Shown: positions 33,891 through 43,055, numbered from the stretch's first letter. The stretch: 64,000 bases of DNA from an uncultured Chthonomonas sp. (GCA_903951425.1 CAJBBX010000110.1:47636-111635); one strand, 5' to 3'. Numbers and translations: made by a program. Notes: generated by a model not told the origin, from the sequence alone.

Positions 33891-35092
33891 TGCCTGGGCG
33901 ACAGATCCATCTGCTGGCGGAGCGCATGGTGCAGTGGCAGGGCCCCTACGGCAGGCCCGACCCCAGGAAGTGCCCGTTCATCTACACCGGCACACTGGTG
34001 AACTCCATGAACTTCCACAGTCCGACGTTCATGGCGATCGGGCTATACAAGGCGTCCGATGCCACGGGGACCCCCGCCTACAAGGAGGCCGCGGACCGGT
34101 ACATCACGGCCTACCTGGCCAGCCTCAGGAACCCGGTGACGCAGGCGGACCACTACACCAAGCAGTGGATCAAGACCCTTGAGGAGCGCGACGGGCCGCT
34201 GACGGTCGAGATGCGCCGCTGGGCCACAAACATCCTGCAGTGGCCGTTCATCTACGGCATGGCGCTGGCAGGGTATCGGTACTTCAGGGAGTACAACCCC
34301 GACGAGCTGGCGTTCGAGTCCAAGGCCGCCGCCGTTTACGACTGGCTCAACTTCTGGCGCTGGAACGAGGGCAGCTACTACCGGAACGGCTACGGCAGCC
34401 TCCAGTACGGCATCCTCGACGCCGGCAACTCGGACGACAACTGCCACATGGGGCGCGGCCTGGTCGGCTACCATGCGGTCTCCGGCCGCGAGGATGCGCT
34501 GGCCGATGCGGAAGGCCTGGCCCGGTATTACCTCACCGAAGCCGAGCGTGGCACGTACAAGGGATGCTGGCTATCCAAGACCGGCACCTGGGTCATCGCG
34601 CCGACGATCAACGACAACTTCGAGCACCTGGTGGGCACACAGTCCGACGAGGCCTCCTGGGGTTTCTCATCGATCGGCGCCATCGAGTACCTGACCGAGC
34701 TGGCGCGGTTCACCGGGGATGCCGCCCTGCGCGGCGAGATCGCGTCAAAGTGCGCGTCCTCCATGCGGTGGCAGTTTGACGCATGCCAGTTCGATGACGG
34801 GGCAGTCGGCATGACCGGACAGGACGACAAGTGGCTAGGCATGGCCGCCGGCGCCATGCTCTCCTACATCTGGACGCGGGACGCCGGGTTCCTCAGCAAT
34901 GCCGATACCGCCGCGTACGGCGCCCGGGCCCGGGCCGCGCGCGAGTGGATGATCGCGCACGTGACGCCTGAGCAGATCGATGCGGGCGGCTACATCAAGG
35001 TCACGGGCCGCACCGAGCCGCGGCCGCCCGACAACCTGGCCTGGCTGTTCGGAACGACGCTACGCGGCCTATGCATGGCCGACAGGCTCTAA
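33887..35092 (+). CDS. Unrecognised cytoplasmic enzyme, possibly an alpha/alpha-barrel fold
   Basis: 401 residues; ATG overlaps the DUF4434 stop (ATGA), with AAGGAG upstream. No signal peptide. Repeated helical pairs with aromatic- and Gly-rich turns (PFIYTGTLVNSMNFHSPTFM, ATNILQWPFIYGMALAGY, WRWNEGSYYRNGYGSLQYG, SDEASWGFSSIGAIEYLTEL) suggest an alpha/alpha six-barrel like those of several glycosidases and epimerases. I cannot assign a family or catalytic residues. Its position, coupled to a sugar symporter and a DUF4434 protein, points to intracellular processing of the imported glycan (inference). Confidence 0.7.
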   Translation: MMPGRQIHLLAERMVQWQGPYGRPDPRKCPFIYTGTLVNSMNFHSPTFMAIGLYKASDATGTPAYKEAADRYITAYLASLRNPVTQADHYTKQWIKTLEERDGPLTVEMRRWATNILQWPFIYGMALAGYRYFREYNPDELAFESKAAAVYDWLNFWRWNEGSYYRNGYGSLQYGILDAGNSDDNCHMGRGLVGYHAVSGREDALADAEGLARYYLTEAERGTYKGCWLSKTGTWVIAPTINDNFEHLVGTQSDEASWGFSSIGAIEYLTELARFTGDAALRGEIASKCASSMRWQFDACQFDDGAVGMTGQDDKWLGMAAGAMLSYIWTRDAGFLSNADTAAYGARARAAREWMIAHVTPEQIDAGGYIKVTGRTEPRPPDNLAWLFGTTLRGLCMADRL

Positions 35093-35119
35093 CCGGCGTC
35101 GGGCGCTGACGGGGCCGGG

Positions 35120-36139
35120 TCAGTCGCCGGCCCCGCATGCCCGTCGGTCACGCGCACCGGCATCCTCAACCAGCATGCGGGCAACGCGCATGCCCTCCAG
35201 AGCCTCGTCCGGAGTGGCGCCGCGGTACGCGGCCTCGCCTCGAATACAGGCCACGAAGTGGCGGAGCATGGCTCCGAAGGCGCCCCTGGGCTCGCCGTGG
35301 ATGTCGGCCCAACCGGTCTGGTCCAGCAGCAGGATGCCGTCGCCTTCGGTGTTGGCTCGGAAGCCGCCTGCATCGTTGGCGACCTCCAGCACTCCTCGGT
35401 CGCCCATCACCTGGATGCCGGCGTTCCACTGCAGGTTCCGGTGCGTCTGGGGCGGGTAGAGCCATGTGGTCTGAAGCGTGGCCACGGTTCCGTCCTCGAA
35501 CTCCAGGACGCCCCAGTTCACATCCGGGTTGGCCAGGCCCATGGTGTTGCGGCAGAAGCCGTTGGCCCGAGCGACGCGGCCGCCGACATACCAGAGGATC
35601 AGGTCGATGTCGTGGATGGCGTTCTCCACGAAGCTGTGCGTCCGGCTGTAGAGTGCGAACAGGTTCCTATCGAAGTTGCGCCATGCGTAGAGGCTTCGCG
35701 GCCGCCCGATCTCGGGTAGCCGGTCCTTGAGCTGCGCGTAGCGGGTGTCGAACCGGAGCAGCAGAGCGGTCATCATCAGCTTGCCCGATGCGCGCGCCGC
35801 CTCCACCATGGCCGCAGCGTCCTCATCGGTGGTCGCCAGCGGCTTCTCCACGATCACATGCTTCCCGGCCTCAAGGGCTACCACCGCGATGGCCCGATGC
35901 GCCGCTTCGGGCGTCACCACTACCACTGCGTCCACCTCCGGGTCGGCGCACACCTCGGCGACGTCTACCGTCCAGCGCGGCACGTCAAGCGCGGCGGCCG
36001 CGGCCTTCGTGCGGCCCAGGTCGCGCGCCATCACCCAGCGCACGTCGACGCCCGATACGCCGCGTAGCGCCCGCACATAGCGCGTGCCGAAATCGCCGAC
36101 GCCCGCCACCGCCAACTGAAGCCTGCCCTTGCTGTTCAA
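35120..36139 (-). CDS. Gfo/Idh/MocA-family oxidoreductase
   Basis: 339 residues beginning at a TTG (36139) with GGGGAGG about 9 nt upstream; no ATG is available before the Rossmann strand. It has a complete GVGDFGTRYVRAL nucleotide motif, AVVVVTPEAAHRAIAVVALEAGKHVIVEKPLAT with a canonical EKP, and FVENAIHDIDLILWYVGG with the catalytic D-x-x-D/H region. This is the most canonical of the three Gfo/Idh proteins in the window. It follows the DHDPS-like gene by 15 bp, so the two probably act together on a sugar acid or similar compound. Confidence 0.88.
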   Translation of the reverse strand: MNSKGRLQLAVAGVGDFGTRYVRALRGVSGVDVRWVMARDLGRTKAAAAALDVPRWTVDVAEVCADPEVDAVVVVTPEAAHRAIAVVALEAGKHVIVEKPLATTDEDAAAMVEAARASGKLMMTALLLRFDTRYAQLKDRLPEIGRPRSLYAWRNFDRNLFALYSRTHSFVENAIHDIDLILWYVGGRVARANGFCRNTMGLANPDVNWGVLEFEDGTVATLQTTWLYPPQTHRNLQWNAGIQVMGDRGVLEVANDAGGFRANTEGDGILLLDQTGWADIHGEPRGAFGAMLRHFVACIRGEAAYRGATPDEALEGMRVARMLVEDAGARDRRACGAGD

Positions 36140-36154
36140 TGCTGGACACCTCCC

Positions 36155-37213
36155 CTAGGCGAGCCACTCGTCCCGATGCTGCGCCACGAACGCGTCGTCA
36201 TTCAGGTGGGGATAGGCCCGGTAGACGCGGTCGATCTCGCTCGCCTGCCCCGGCGAGAGGCCCTCCTCCGGATCGAGGCACCAGAGCCCCTCCAGCAGCC
36301 CTTGCCGCCGAAGCACCTCATGCAGCCCCGCGATGCAGCCGCGGAAGGCGTTGGCCGCGTCGAAGAAGGCGGCGTTGGCGTCCGTCACCTCCACCGCCAG
36401 GGCCGGCAGATCAGGATCGATCGCAGCTCCAGATACCGCGGCGGCCCGGCAGCGCGCCAGCATCTCCACCGCCCTGCGCGTCCAGACCGACCAGTGGCCC
36501 AGCAGGCCTCCCACGATGCGTCGCTCCACGATGCCGTCGGACGTGCGGACCCGGTAAGGGGTGATGAGGTCCATGACGATGTTGTCGTCGTTGCCCGTGT
36601 AGAGCGCGATGTCCGGGCGGCCGGCGTCGGCCACGGCGCGCACGACATCCAGCGTCTGGTACCGGTTGAACGGCGCCATCTTGATGGCGACCACGGCTTC
36701 GATCTCGGCGAACCGGCGCCAGAAGCGGTACGAGAGGCTCCGGCCTCCCACTGCGGGCTGCAGGTAGAAGCCAACCACGGGGATGATGTCGGCCACGGCC
36801 CGGCAGTGCGCCAGCAGGGCGTTGTCATCGGCGTCGCCCATGGCTGCCAGGCTGAGCAGGCCCGCATGGTAGCCCAGCGAGTGCGCCAATGCGGCCTCGT
36901 CCGAAGCCTGGGCCGTTCGGCCGCAGACGCCGGCGATGCGCACCAGTGGTGACGTGGACAGGGCATCGGCGCGGTCCATCTCCTCGCGCGCCAACTGCAG
37001 GACAGGCCTCAGGAGCCCGACGGCCGGGTCGCGGATCGCGAACTGGGTTGTGTGGACGCCCACGGCCAGCCCGCCGACGCCTGCCGCCGCGTAGTAGCGC
37101 GTCAGCGCCCGTTGCCGCCGCTCGTCCAGCGTCCGGTTCGGCGTCAACGCCAGTGGATGCGCCGCAATGGCCCGCCCCTCCGCCAGAGCCGAACGACAGG
37201 TGTCGCTGTCCAT
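36155..37213 (-). CDS. DHDPS/N-acetylneuraminate-lyase-superfamily aldolase
   Basis: 352 residues from the ATG at 37213, with GGAGG about 9 nt upstream; an in-frame start 16 residues earlier has no support. The barrel landmarks are AAGVGGLAVGVHTTQF, VRIAGVCGRTAQASDEAALAHSLGY, IIPVVGFYLQPAVGG and VVAIKMAPFNRYQTLDVV. The Lys in AIKMAPF is the expected Schiff-base lysine; Tyr in GFYLQP fits the second active-site position. Family members cleave or condense keto acids such as pyruvate with aldehydes. It precedes a Gfo/Idh dehydrogenase on the same strand. Confidence 0.82.
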   Translation of the reverse strand: MDSDTCRSALAEGRAIAAHPLALTPNRTLDERRQRALTRYYAAAGVGGLAVGVHTTQFAIRDPAVGLLRPVLQLAREEMDRADALSTSPLVRIAGVCGRTAQASDEAALAHSLGYHAGLLSLAAMGDADDNALLAHCRAVADIIPVVGFYLQPAVGGRSLSYRFWRRFAEIEAVVAIKMAPFNRYQTLDVVRAVADAGRPDIALYTGNDDNIVMDLITPYRVRTSDGIVERRIVGGLLGHWSVWTRRAVEMLARCRAAAVSGAAIDPDLPALAVEVTDANAAFFDAANAFRGCIAGLHEVLRRQGLLEGLWCLDPEEGLSPGQASEIDRVYRAYPHLNDDAFVAQHRDEWLA

Positions 37214-37514
37214 GGTGCAGTTCCTCCACCCACACACGGCGCCCGATCCGTAGGTGGCCATCGGTCAGGGCGCGACCGGAGTATACTCGCCAACGCTGCA
37301 GCCCCGTCCGCGCCTCCGGCCCTCACACCGCGGACCTACTGCGATCCGATCGGAGAGACGCGGCGCGGCTCGCATCCGTATATGAGATGTACCGCCCCGA
37401 TGGCTCGGAGCACGGGCCGCGGGGAGGGGCCGGGCGGACGCGCGTCGCGCCACGGCTGTTAAGCGCGCGGGGGCCGCCGAGCGGCGGCTCCAGCGCAAGC
37501 GCCTCCCCTCTTGC
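37214..37514. other. Intergenic stretch without a gene
   Basis: About 300 bp between two minus-strand genes. No frame has coding character. A perfect palindrome GAGTATACTC sits at 37279-37288, 66 bp before the aldolase start, and TATACT inside it could serve as a -10 on either strand, but no matching -35 is visible. I see nothing else. Confidence 0.4.
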
Positions 37515-38321
37515 CTATTTCCTCGTTCCAGGGCTATGCGACAGCAGGCGTATCTCCACCTTGCGGAACTCCACCGGGTGGCTCTCGGACTGCAGCGAGA
37601 TGTAGCCGCCGTCGATCAGCTTGGGGCTGCCCTGGGCCAGCAAGGCCGCGGCGTCTCCGTCATTCGGGTCCAGTTGCGGCTGCTCGTACTCCAGCACTAC
37701 CTGGCCGTTAACGCGGTGGATCACCTTGCCTGACCCGTGCATCTCGAACTCCGCCGTGACCCACTGGTCGCCGTCGTAGGTCTTGGAGGTGGAGTTGGTG
37801 CAGTGCGGCGTATGGAGCTTCCCCTGGTAGACCACGTTGGTGCCGGGCGTGCAGAGGTTGTTGGTGGAGCGCGGACCTGTGCCGTCGCCGCCCAGCAACT
37901 GCGCCTCGATGCTCACCGGGAAGTCCTGATCCTTGCGCATGGTCTTAGGGTCCTGGCAGTGGAGCATGGCGCCGCTGTTGCGGTAGGCCCAGCCCGCTCC
38001 GCCGGGGCACTGCTCGCCCACGAACCGGTACTCCACGCGCAGCACATAGGCCGAGAAGGGCGTCTTGTAGAAGAGGTGCCCGTACCGCTCGTTGAACTGG
38101 CCGTACTCGCTGTACGATGCCTTGATGGCCCCGTTCTCCACCCGGAAGGTCTTGAGCGGGTCCTCGCCCAGCGCGTAGCCCTTGATCTTGGGCGTCCAGC
38201 CGCTCAGGTTCCTGCCGTTGAAGAGCGGGATCCACCGCTCGGCAGGCTTGGCGGGCGTCTGCGCCGAGGCGGCCCCGCACGCCAGTGCGGCCAGCGCCGC
38301 GCCGATCCAGAATCGCGACAT
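37515..38321 (-). CDS. Secreted DUF1080 (3-keto-disaccharide hydrolase-like) protein
   Basis: 268 residues from the ATG at 38321 with GGGAGG upstream. A signal peptide (FWIGAALAALACGAASAQ) is followed by WIPLFNGRNLSGWTPK, the hallmark opening of DUF1080. The lectin-like sandwich continues through RNSGAMLHCQDP, PVSIEAQLLGGDG, DGDQWVTAEFEMHG and HRVNGQVVLEYEQPQLD and ends with YISLQSESHPVEFRKVEIRLL. DUF1080 enzymes hydrolyse 3-keto-glycosides made by Gfo/Idh-type dehydrogenases, which are plentiful here. It stands alone, divergent from the isomerase gene at 38467. Confidence 0.9.
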   Translation of the reverse strand: MSRFWIGAALAALACGAASAQTPAKPAERWIPLFNGRNLSGWTPKIKGYALGEDPLKTFRVENGAIKASYSEYGQFNERYGHLFYKTPFSAYVLRVEYRFVGEQCPGGAGWAYRNSGAMLHCQDPKTMRKDQDFPVSIEAQLLGGDGTGPRSTNNLCTPGTNVVYQGKLHTPHCTNSTSKTYDGDQWVTAEFEMHGSGKVIHRVNGQVVLEYEQPQLDPNDGDAAALLAQGSPKLIDGGYISLQSESHPVEFRKVEIRLLSHSPGTRK

Positions 38322-38466
38322 ATCTCGTTCCTCCCTTTCCGCTTTCGAGGCACTGGCGGAAGTGTACCGCTTGTACGTGACGCGCGCCCTCGCGCAGGAA
38401 GTCGGACGCGGCGCGGTGAACATGGGTGGGCCGGACGGATGCCGGCTGCATGAGAGGAGATCGACC

Positions 38467-39267
38467 ATGGCCAAGATCGGCGTGATCCACTACAACTTCC
38501 CCCAGTTCGACTTCGAGCAGTTCCTCGACTACTGCCCCGGAGCGGGCTTCTCGTTCGTCGAGGTCGCGATCAGCGATGTCTGGGGCAACGGCGTGACCAA
38601 CCCCGAGGCCGAGGCGGAGAAGGTGCTCGGCAAGTTGCAGGCCCGCGGCTTGCAGGCGTCGGCGCTGGCCGCGGGGAACGATTTCGTGGTGCTGGGAGAG
38701 GGTGAGATCGCCGAGCAGGTCGAGCGCATGAAGCGCATCTGCGGGTTGGCGAAGATCCTCGGCACCTCCGTCATCCGGACCGAGGGTGGCCAGCCCAAGG
38801 ATTCGGTGCCCGAGGAGAAGTGGGTCGACGCCATCGCGGGCTGCTTCAAGCGGCTGGCGGAGTTCGGCGAGGCCAACGGCATCAAGTTCGCCATGGACAA
38901 CCATGGCTGGTGTACCAACGACGGCGACCGGCAGCTGGCCATCATCCAGGCGGTGGGCTCGCCCTGCGTCGGCGTGAACCTCGATACGATGAACTACCGC
39001 TGGTTCGGCCACAGCGTACCGGAGATCAATCGCTTCTACGCTATGCTGGCCAAGCACACGTTCCATACGCACATGAAGGACGGCACGGGCTCCCGCGGCG
39101 AGTACGTGGGCGCCGCGCTGGGCGAGGGTGAGATCGACCTGGGCTGCGCGGTGAAGTGCCTGACGGAAGTGGGCTACGACGGCGTCTGGTGCGCCGAGTA
39201 CGAGGGGCAGGAGCCCACCGACATCGGCTACAAGAAGTGCGCCGATTGGATGCACGCCAACATCTAG
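38467..39267 (+). CDS. Sugar phosphate isomerase/epimerase (AP-endonuclease-2-like TIM barrel)
   Basis: 266 residues. GAGGAGA precedes the ATG at 38467; the longer open frame upstream overlaps the divergent DUF1080 gene and is rejected. The barrel metal ligands are recognisable: FSFVEVAISD, SVIRTEGGQ, IKFAMDNHGWCTN, VGVNLDTMN, FHTHMKDG (His and Asp near metal) and WCAEYEGQE (final Glu). Family members isomerise or epimerise keto sugars and inositol derivatives, often together with Gfo/Idh proteins. It leads an operon with two MDR dehydrogenases (22 bp gap) and a PLP enzyme. Confidence 0.85.
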   Translation: MAKIGVIHYNFPQFDFEQFLDYCPGAGFSFVEVAISDVWGNGVTNPEAEAEKVLGKLQARGLQASALAAGNDFVVLGEGEIAEQVERMKRICGLAKILGTSVIRTEGGQPKDSVPEEKWVDAIAGCFKRLAEFGEANGIKFAMDNHGWCTNDGDRQLAIIQAVGSPCVGVNLDTMNYRWFGHSVPEINRFYAMLAKHTFHTHMKDGTGSRGEYVGAALGEGEIDLGCAVKCLTEVGYDGVWCAEYEGQEPTDIGYKKCADWMHANI

Positions 39268-39289
39268 GCCACACCGGGGAACCAGCACC

Positions 39290-40285
39290 ATGCAAGCCTA
39301 CGCAGCCGTGGCCGTGGCGCCATGGAAGGTCGAGTACCAGCCGGTCCAGACGCCCGAGCCGGGGCCGGACGACGTAGTGGTCCGCGTCACGCACTCGTGG
39401 ATCAGCAACGGGACCGAGGGCTCCTTCATCCGGGGAGAGCGGATCGCTGGCGACACGCCGCGCTCCGAAACCGACCCCATGCCCTTCCCGCACATCTCCG
39501 GCTACCAGAAGGTGGGGATCGTGGAGTGGATCGGCGCCAACGCCTCGGGCATCGAGGTGGGCGAGAGCGTCTTCTGCACCATGGGCTCTGTGGAGGGGAT
39601 GTTCTACCCCTTCGCCGGGCACATCTCGCCCTGCGTGGCCCACAAGTCGCAGATCTGGAAGATCCCGGCGGGGCTGGAGCCGTGGCACGCCTCGGGCCTG
39701 GTGCTCACCCAGGTGGGCTACAACACCGGCGCCCGCGTGGGCGTCTCGCCGAGCGATGCCGCACTGGTCATCGGCGACGGCATGGTGGGCCACTGGACCG
39801 CGCAGACGCTGCGCCACCGCGGCGCGCGCGTGATGATGGTGGGTCGCCACGATGAGCGGCTGGCCCTCTGGGGCAAGGCCGACGGCGACGCGCTGGTGAA
39901 CGAGCGTGGCGCCGACGTCGTGGCCGAGGTCCGAGCCTGGGCGCCCGAGGGCTTGCAGGCGGTGGCGGACACCGTGGGCGACATCGCCTTGCTCGAGTCG
40001 CTCTTCGCCACCATGCGCCACAACGGCCACATCTCGTCGGCGGGCTTCTATGGCCACAACGGCAAGGTGGACATCCAGAAGATGCGCAACTGGGAGCTGA
40101 CCCTCCACTCGCCGTCCGGCTGGGCGCAGGACCGCATGGACGCCACGCTCGACCTGCTGGCCCGGGGCATCCTGCGCACCGACCACCTGGTGACGCACCG
40201 CTTCCCGGTGGAGCAGGCTGGCGCGGCGTTTGATCTCGTCCTCAACCGCACGGAGCCCGTCCTGGGCGTCATCTTGGACTGGTAG
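39290..40285 (+). CDS. Zinc-independent MDR (medium-chain) dehydrogenase
   Basis: 331 residues. The GroES-like domain has PGPDDVVVRVTHSWISNGTEGSFIRGE, where zinc-type enzymes have Cys. This ISNGTE version is typical of zinc-free or atypical MDR proteins. Later HISGYQKVGIVEWIGANASGIEVGESVFC and the nucleotide-binding AALVIGDGMVGHWTAQTLRHRGARVMMVG are present. It likely oxidises an alcohol of a sugar or polyol with NAD(P). It lies between the isomerase-like gene and a second MDR gene, all on the plus strand with gaps of 15-30 bp. Confidence 0.82.
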   Translation: MQAYAAVAVAPWKVEYQPVQTPEPGPDDVVVRVTHSWISNGTEGSFIRGERIAGDTPRSETDPMPFPHISGYQKVGIVEWIGANASGIEVGESVFCTMGSVEGMFYPFAGHISPCVAHKSQIWKIPAGLEPWHASGLVLTQVGYNTGARVGVSPSDAALVIGDGMVGHWTAQTLRHRGARVMMVGRHDERLALWGKADGDALVNERGADVVAEVRAWAPEGLQAVADTVGDIALLESLFATMRHNGHISSAGFYGHNGKVDIQKMRNWELTLHSPSGWAQDRMDATLDLLARGILRTDHLVTHRFPVEQAGAAFDLVLNRTEPVLGVILDW

Positions 40286-40315
40286 GGCCGTACTCACTCT
40301 ATGCAAGGCAACAGC

Positions 40316-41287
40316 ATGAAGATACTCAGCATCGGTAGCGGCAGGCAGGCGGAGCTTCTCGACGCCCCCGTGCCCCAGCCCGGCCCCGGCGAGGCGCTGG
40401 TCCGCATTGAGGGCGTCACTACCTGCCCCCAGTGGGACCTCCACCTGCGGCACAACGAACCCATGTTCGTTGGGCACAAGTTCCACTACCCCTACACGCT
40501 CGGTCAGCCCGGCCATGAGGCCACGGGCAGCGTGGAGCAGGTGGGCGACGGCGTGGAGCGCTTGCGGGTAGGGGACCGCGTGAGCGTCTGGCGCGATGCG
40601 GGCCACGACGTGCAGGGATGCTACGCGCAGTACGCGGCCCGGCCCGAGGGGCATCTCATCAAGGCGCCCGAGGGTCTGCCCGCCGCGGCCGTTGCACCGG
40701 TGGAACTGGCCATGTGCGTCGGCGCCAGCTTCTTGATGCTGAAGGAGATGAACGCTGTCCGCAGCCGCCGCTTCGGCGTCATGGGCCTCGGGCCTGCCGG
40801 GCTTGTTGCGGTGCAGATGGCCCTGGCAGAGGGCGCCCGCGAGGTAGTCGGCTTCGACCTCTCGGCCGCCCGCCGGGCCAAGGCGTTGGAGGTGGGCGCC
40901 GCCTCGGCCCACGACCCTCGCGAACTGCCCGCGGACCAGTTCGCCCGGCGGCCCAACGGCACCTGCCTCGACTGCGGGATCGATTGCGTGGGCGCCAGGG
41001 CCTCCGTGCAGCTCCTGATGGACCTGACGCTGGATGTCGTTGCCCTCTTCGGTGTGCAGCGCGAGGAGTACGTCTTCGCGCCGCATCACTACGGCTGGCT
41101 GCGGCTCTGCGGGTATCGCGGCCACCATATAGAGGCGGCGCAGTATGCCGTCTCGCTCATCGAGGCCGGGAAGCTGGACCTGGCCGCGCTTGTGACGCAC
41201 ACGCTACCGCTGGCGAAGTACGCCGAGGGCATCGACCTGCTCGAGAAGCAGGAGGCCATCAAGGTGCTGTTTGACCCATGGGCCTAG
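40316..41287 (+). CDS. MDR alcohol dehydrogenase (zinc-type-like)
   Basis: 323 residues from the ATG at 40316 (AAGG upstream); an ATG at 40301 would add five residues and lacks a ribosome site. The catalytic-domain motifs PGPGEALVRIEGVTTCPQWDLHL and LGQPGHEATGSVEQVGDGV correspond to the catalytic zinc Cys and the GHE motif of MDR dehydrogenases. The four-Cys structural zinc loop is missing. The Rossmann motif reads FGVMGLGPAGLVAVQMALAEGA. It is adjacent to a zinc-free relative, so the two may handle successive oxidations. Confidence 0.82.
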   Translation: MKILSIGSGRQAELLDAPVPQPGPGEALVRIEGVTTCPQWDLHLRHNEPMFVGHKFHYPYTLGQPGHEATGSVEQVGDGVERLRVGDRVSVWRDAGHDVQGCYAQYAARPEGHLIKAPEGLPAAAVAPVELAMCVGASFLMLKEMNAVRSRRFGVMGLGPAGLVAVQMALAEGAREVVGFDLSAARRAKALEVGAASAHDPRELPADQFARRPNGTCLDCGIDCVGARASVQLLMDLTLDVVALFGVQREEYVFAPHHYGWLRLCGYRGHHIEAAQYAVSLIEAGKLDLAALVTHTLPLAKYAEGIDLLEKQEAIKVLFDPWA

Positions 41288-41351
41288 CGCGACCCGCCTG
41301 AGGACTGGAGCCGCACGGCGGGGCGGCATCGAGACGGCACAGGAGATACCC

Positions 41352-42347
41352 ATGCAGAAGGATAGAGCGCCGCTTGCGCAGCTGCCCACGCCGCTACACC
41401 GGCTCGACGTGCTCTCCCGGGCCGTCGGGGCCGATATCTGGATCAAGCGCGACGACCTGACCGGTTTCGGCATGGGCGGGAACAAGGTGCGGAAGGCGGA
41501 GTACCTCATCGCCGACGCCTTGCGTTGCTGCGCTGATGCCGTCATCACGCTGGGCGCCGAGCAGTCCAACCACGTCCGCGTGATCGCCGTAGCCGCATGC
41601 CGTCACAATCTGGCGTGCCACCTGATCCTGAACGGGGTCAATGGCGATGGCTCCTTCCGGGGCAACCTGTTGCTGGACAAGCTGGCGGGGGCCCGCGTTC
41701 ACAGGATCGGATCGGCATCTGAGCGGCGCGGGGCCATCACCGCCCTCGTCTCCCGGCTCCGCGAGAGCGGCCGGACCGCCTATGTCGTCCCGGTCGGCGG
41801 CTCCAACGCCATCGGGGCGCAGGGCTACGTCGACGCCATGGCCGAACTGGCGGGGCAGCTTGCCGCCCTGCCGCCCCGGCCCACGACCGTGCTATTCGCC
41901 ACCTCCAGCGGCGGGACCATGGCCGGTGTGCTTGCGGGCCGCCATGTGGCGGGCCTGGATGTGGGCGTGATGGGCATCCGAGTAGACGCCGACGAAGGCG
42001 CCGCCGAGGGCATCTCACTCCTGACGCGCGACGCCGCCCAGGCGCGAGGAGCCTCCTATTCCTGCGCACCCGGGGATGTGCCGCTGGTGGCGGACTATGT
42101 GGGCGAGGGCTACGGTGTCGCCTCCGCGGAGTGCATCCAGGCCATCCGGCAGGTCTACCGCCAGGAGGGCATCGTGCTGGACCCGGTCTACACGGGCAAG
42201 GCCATGGCCGGCCTCATCGACCTGGCCCACAAGGGAGCCTTCGACGGCCGGCGTGTGGTATTCATACATACAGGGGGCGAGCCGTCGCTCTTCGCCGCCG
42301 ACGCGAGCACCGTCGACGCGTTGACGCGCCCTGCCGGCCAGGCCTGA
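41352..42347 (+). CDS. D-cysteine desulfhydrase/ACC-deaminase-family PLP enzyme
   Basis: 331 residues from the ATG at 41352 (AGGAG upstream). The start LAQLPTPLHRLDVLSRAVG, then IWIKRDDLTGFGMGGNKVRKAEYL with the PLP-binding Lys of GGNK, LGAEQSNHVRVIAVAA, VPVGGSNAIGAQGYVDAM and TSSGGTMAGVLAG is the full fold-type-II pattern. Family members deaminate D-cysteine, 1-aminocyclopropane-1-carboxylate or related D-amino acids to keto acids and ammonia. A D-amino-acid role would match the M55 D-aminopeptidase of cluster A, but the two are 30 kb apart. Confidence 0.88.
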   Translation: MQKDRAPLAQLPTPLHRLDVLSRAVGADIWIKRDDLTGFGMGGNKVRKAEYLIADALRCCADAVITLGAEQSNHVRVIAVAACRHNLACHLILNGVNGDGSFRGNLLLDKLAGARVHRIGSASERRGAITALVSRLRESGRTAYVVPVGGSNAIGAQGYVDAMAELAGQLAALPPRPTTVLFATSSGGTMAGVLAGRHVAGLDVGVMGIRVDADEGAAEGISLLTRDAAQARGASYSCAPGDVPLVADYVGEGYGVASAECIQAIRQVYRQEGIVLDPVYTGKAMAGLIDLAHKGAFDGRRVVFIHTGGEPSLFAADASTVDALTRPAGQA

Positions 42348-42394
42348 GCGCATCGCGCGCCAGGCCCGCACCAAATGAGACACCGGAGGTCTGC

Positions 42395-42979
42395 ATGCTA
42401 CGGGTAAGGATCGGCATCGCCATCCTCGTTATTGTCATCATGGGCGCCCTCTTCTCGCTCAGCAACAGCGCCAATGAGGCCGCCAAGAAGGAGATGGGCC
42501 CCTACTCAACGGCCCCGCACTCGCATGAGGGCGAGGGGCCGGATGCGCACAAGGGCGAGGCAGCCCATGAGGGCGAGGGTGCGCCCGCGGCCCAGACCGC
42601 CAAGGCGACCCAGGCGATGTCCGACGACAAGGAGATGTACAAGCTCCTAAAGATCGAGGACCTCGCACCGGGGTCGGGCGACCTGCCGAAGCCCGGCGAC
42701 ACCGTGGTGCTGCACTACACCGGCACCATGACCGACGGCACGAAGTTCGACTCCAGCCGCGACCGTGGCGAGCCTTTCGAGTTCATGTACGGGTCGGGGC
42801 AGGTCATCAAGGGCTGGGAGCTGGCCGTCAGCAGTATGCGCAAGGGCTGCAAGCGCAAGGTCACCATCCCGCCCGAGCTGGGCTACGGCCCCACCGGCAT
42901 GGGCAAGATCCCGGCCAACGCCACGCTCATCTTCGACATGGAGATGCTCGACATCAAGCCGCTGAAGCCGCAACCGTAG
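42395..42979 (+). CDS. Membrane-anchored FKBP-type peptidyl-prolyl isomerase with His/Glu-rich linker
   Basis: 194 residues; GGAGG precedes the ATG at 42395. A single N-terminal membrane anchor (IGIAILVIVIMGALFSL) is followed by a linker with repeated charged pieces (HSHEGEGPDAHKGEAAHEGEG) that could bind metal. The C-terminal FKBP domain, about residues 95-194, carries GDTVVLHYTGTMTDG, FDSSRDRGEPFEF, GQVIKGWELAVSSMRKG, PPELGYG and ATLIFDMEMLDI. It would accelerate proline isomerisation during folding outside the cytoplasm. It follows the PLP enzyme by 47 bp and may be in the same transcript. Two hairpins follow its stop. Confidence 0.9.
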   Translation: MLRVRIGIAILVIVIMGALFSLSNSANEAAKKEMGPYSTAPHSHEGEGPDAHKGEAAHEGEGAPAAQTAKATQAMSDDKEMYKLLKIEDLAPGSGDLPKPGDTVVLHYTGTMTDGTKFDSSRDRGEPFEFMYGSGQVIKGWELAVSSMRKGCKRKVTIPPELGYGPTGMGKIPANATLIFDMEMLDIKPLKPQP

Positions 42980-42982
42980 GCT

Positions 42983-43037
42983 CCGCCGCATGCGTCGGCG
43001 GTCTCCACGGGCCGGGCTCCGCCAGGGGTCCGGCCCG
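42983..43037. terminator. Two tandem hairpins between convergent genes
   Basis: CCGCCG (42983-42988) pairs with CGGCGG (42996-43001), and CGGGCCGG (43008-43015) pairs perfectly with CCGGCCCG (43030-43037). They lie directly after the FKBP stop and before the stop of the convergent radical-SAM gene. There is no U-tract, so a bidirectional terminator is plausible but not certain. Confidence 0.4.
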
Positions 43038-43055
43038 CGGCGCGTCGGGCCCGCC

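Noticed and set aside
37279..37288. GAGTATACTC palindrome as an operator
   Set aside because: A single 10-bp palindrome without promoter context or nearby regulator; noted only.
39041..41200. 719-aa minus-strand open frame across the isomerase and MDR genes
   Set aside because: Shadow of three plus-strand genes with clear motifs and ribosome sites.
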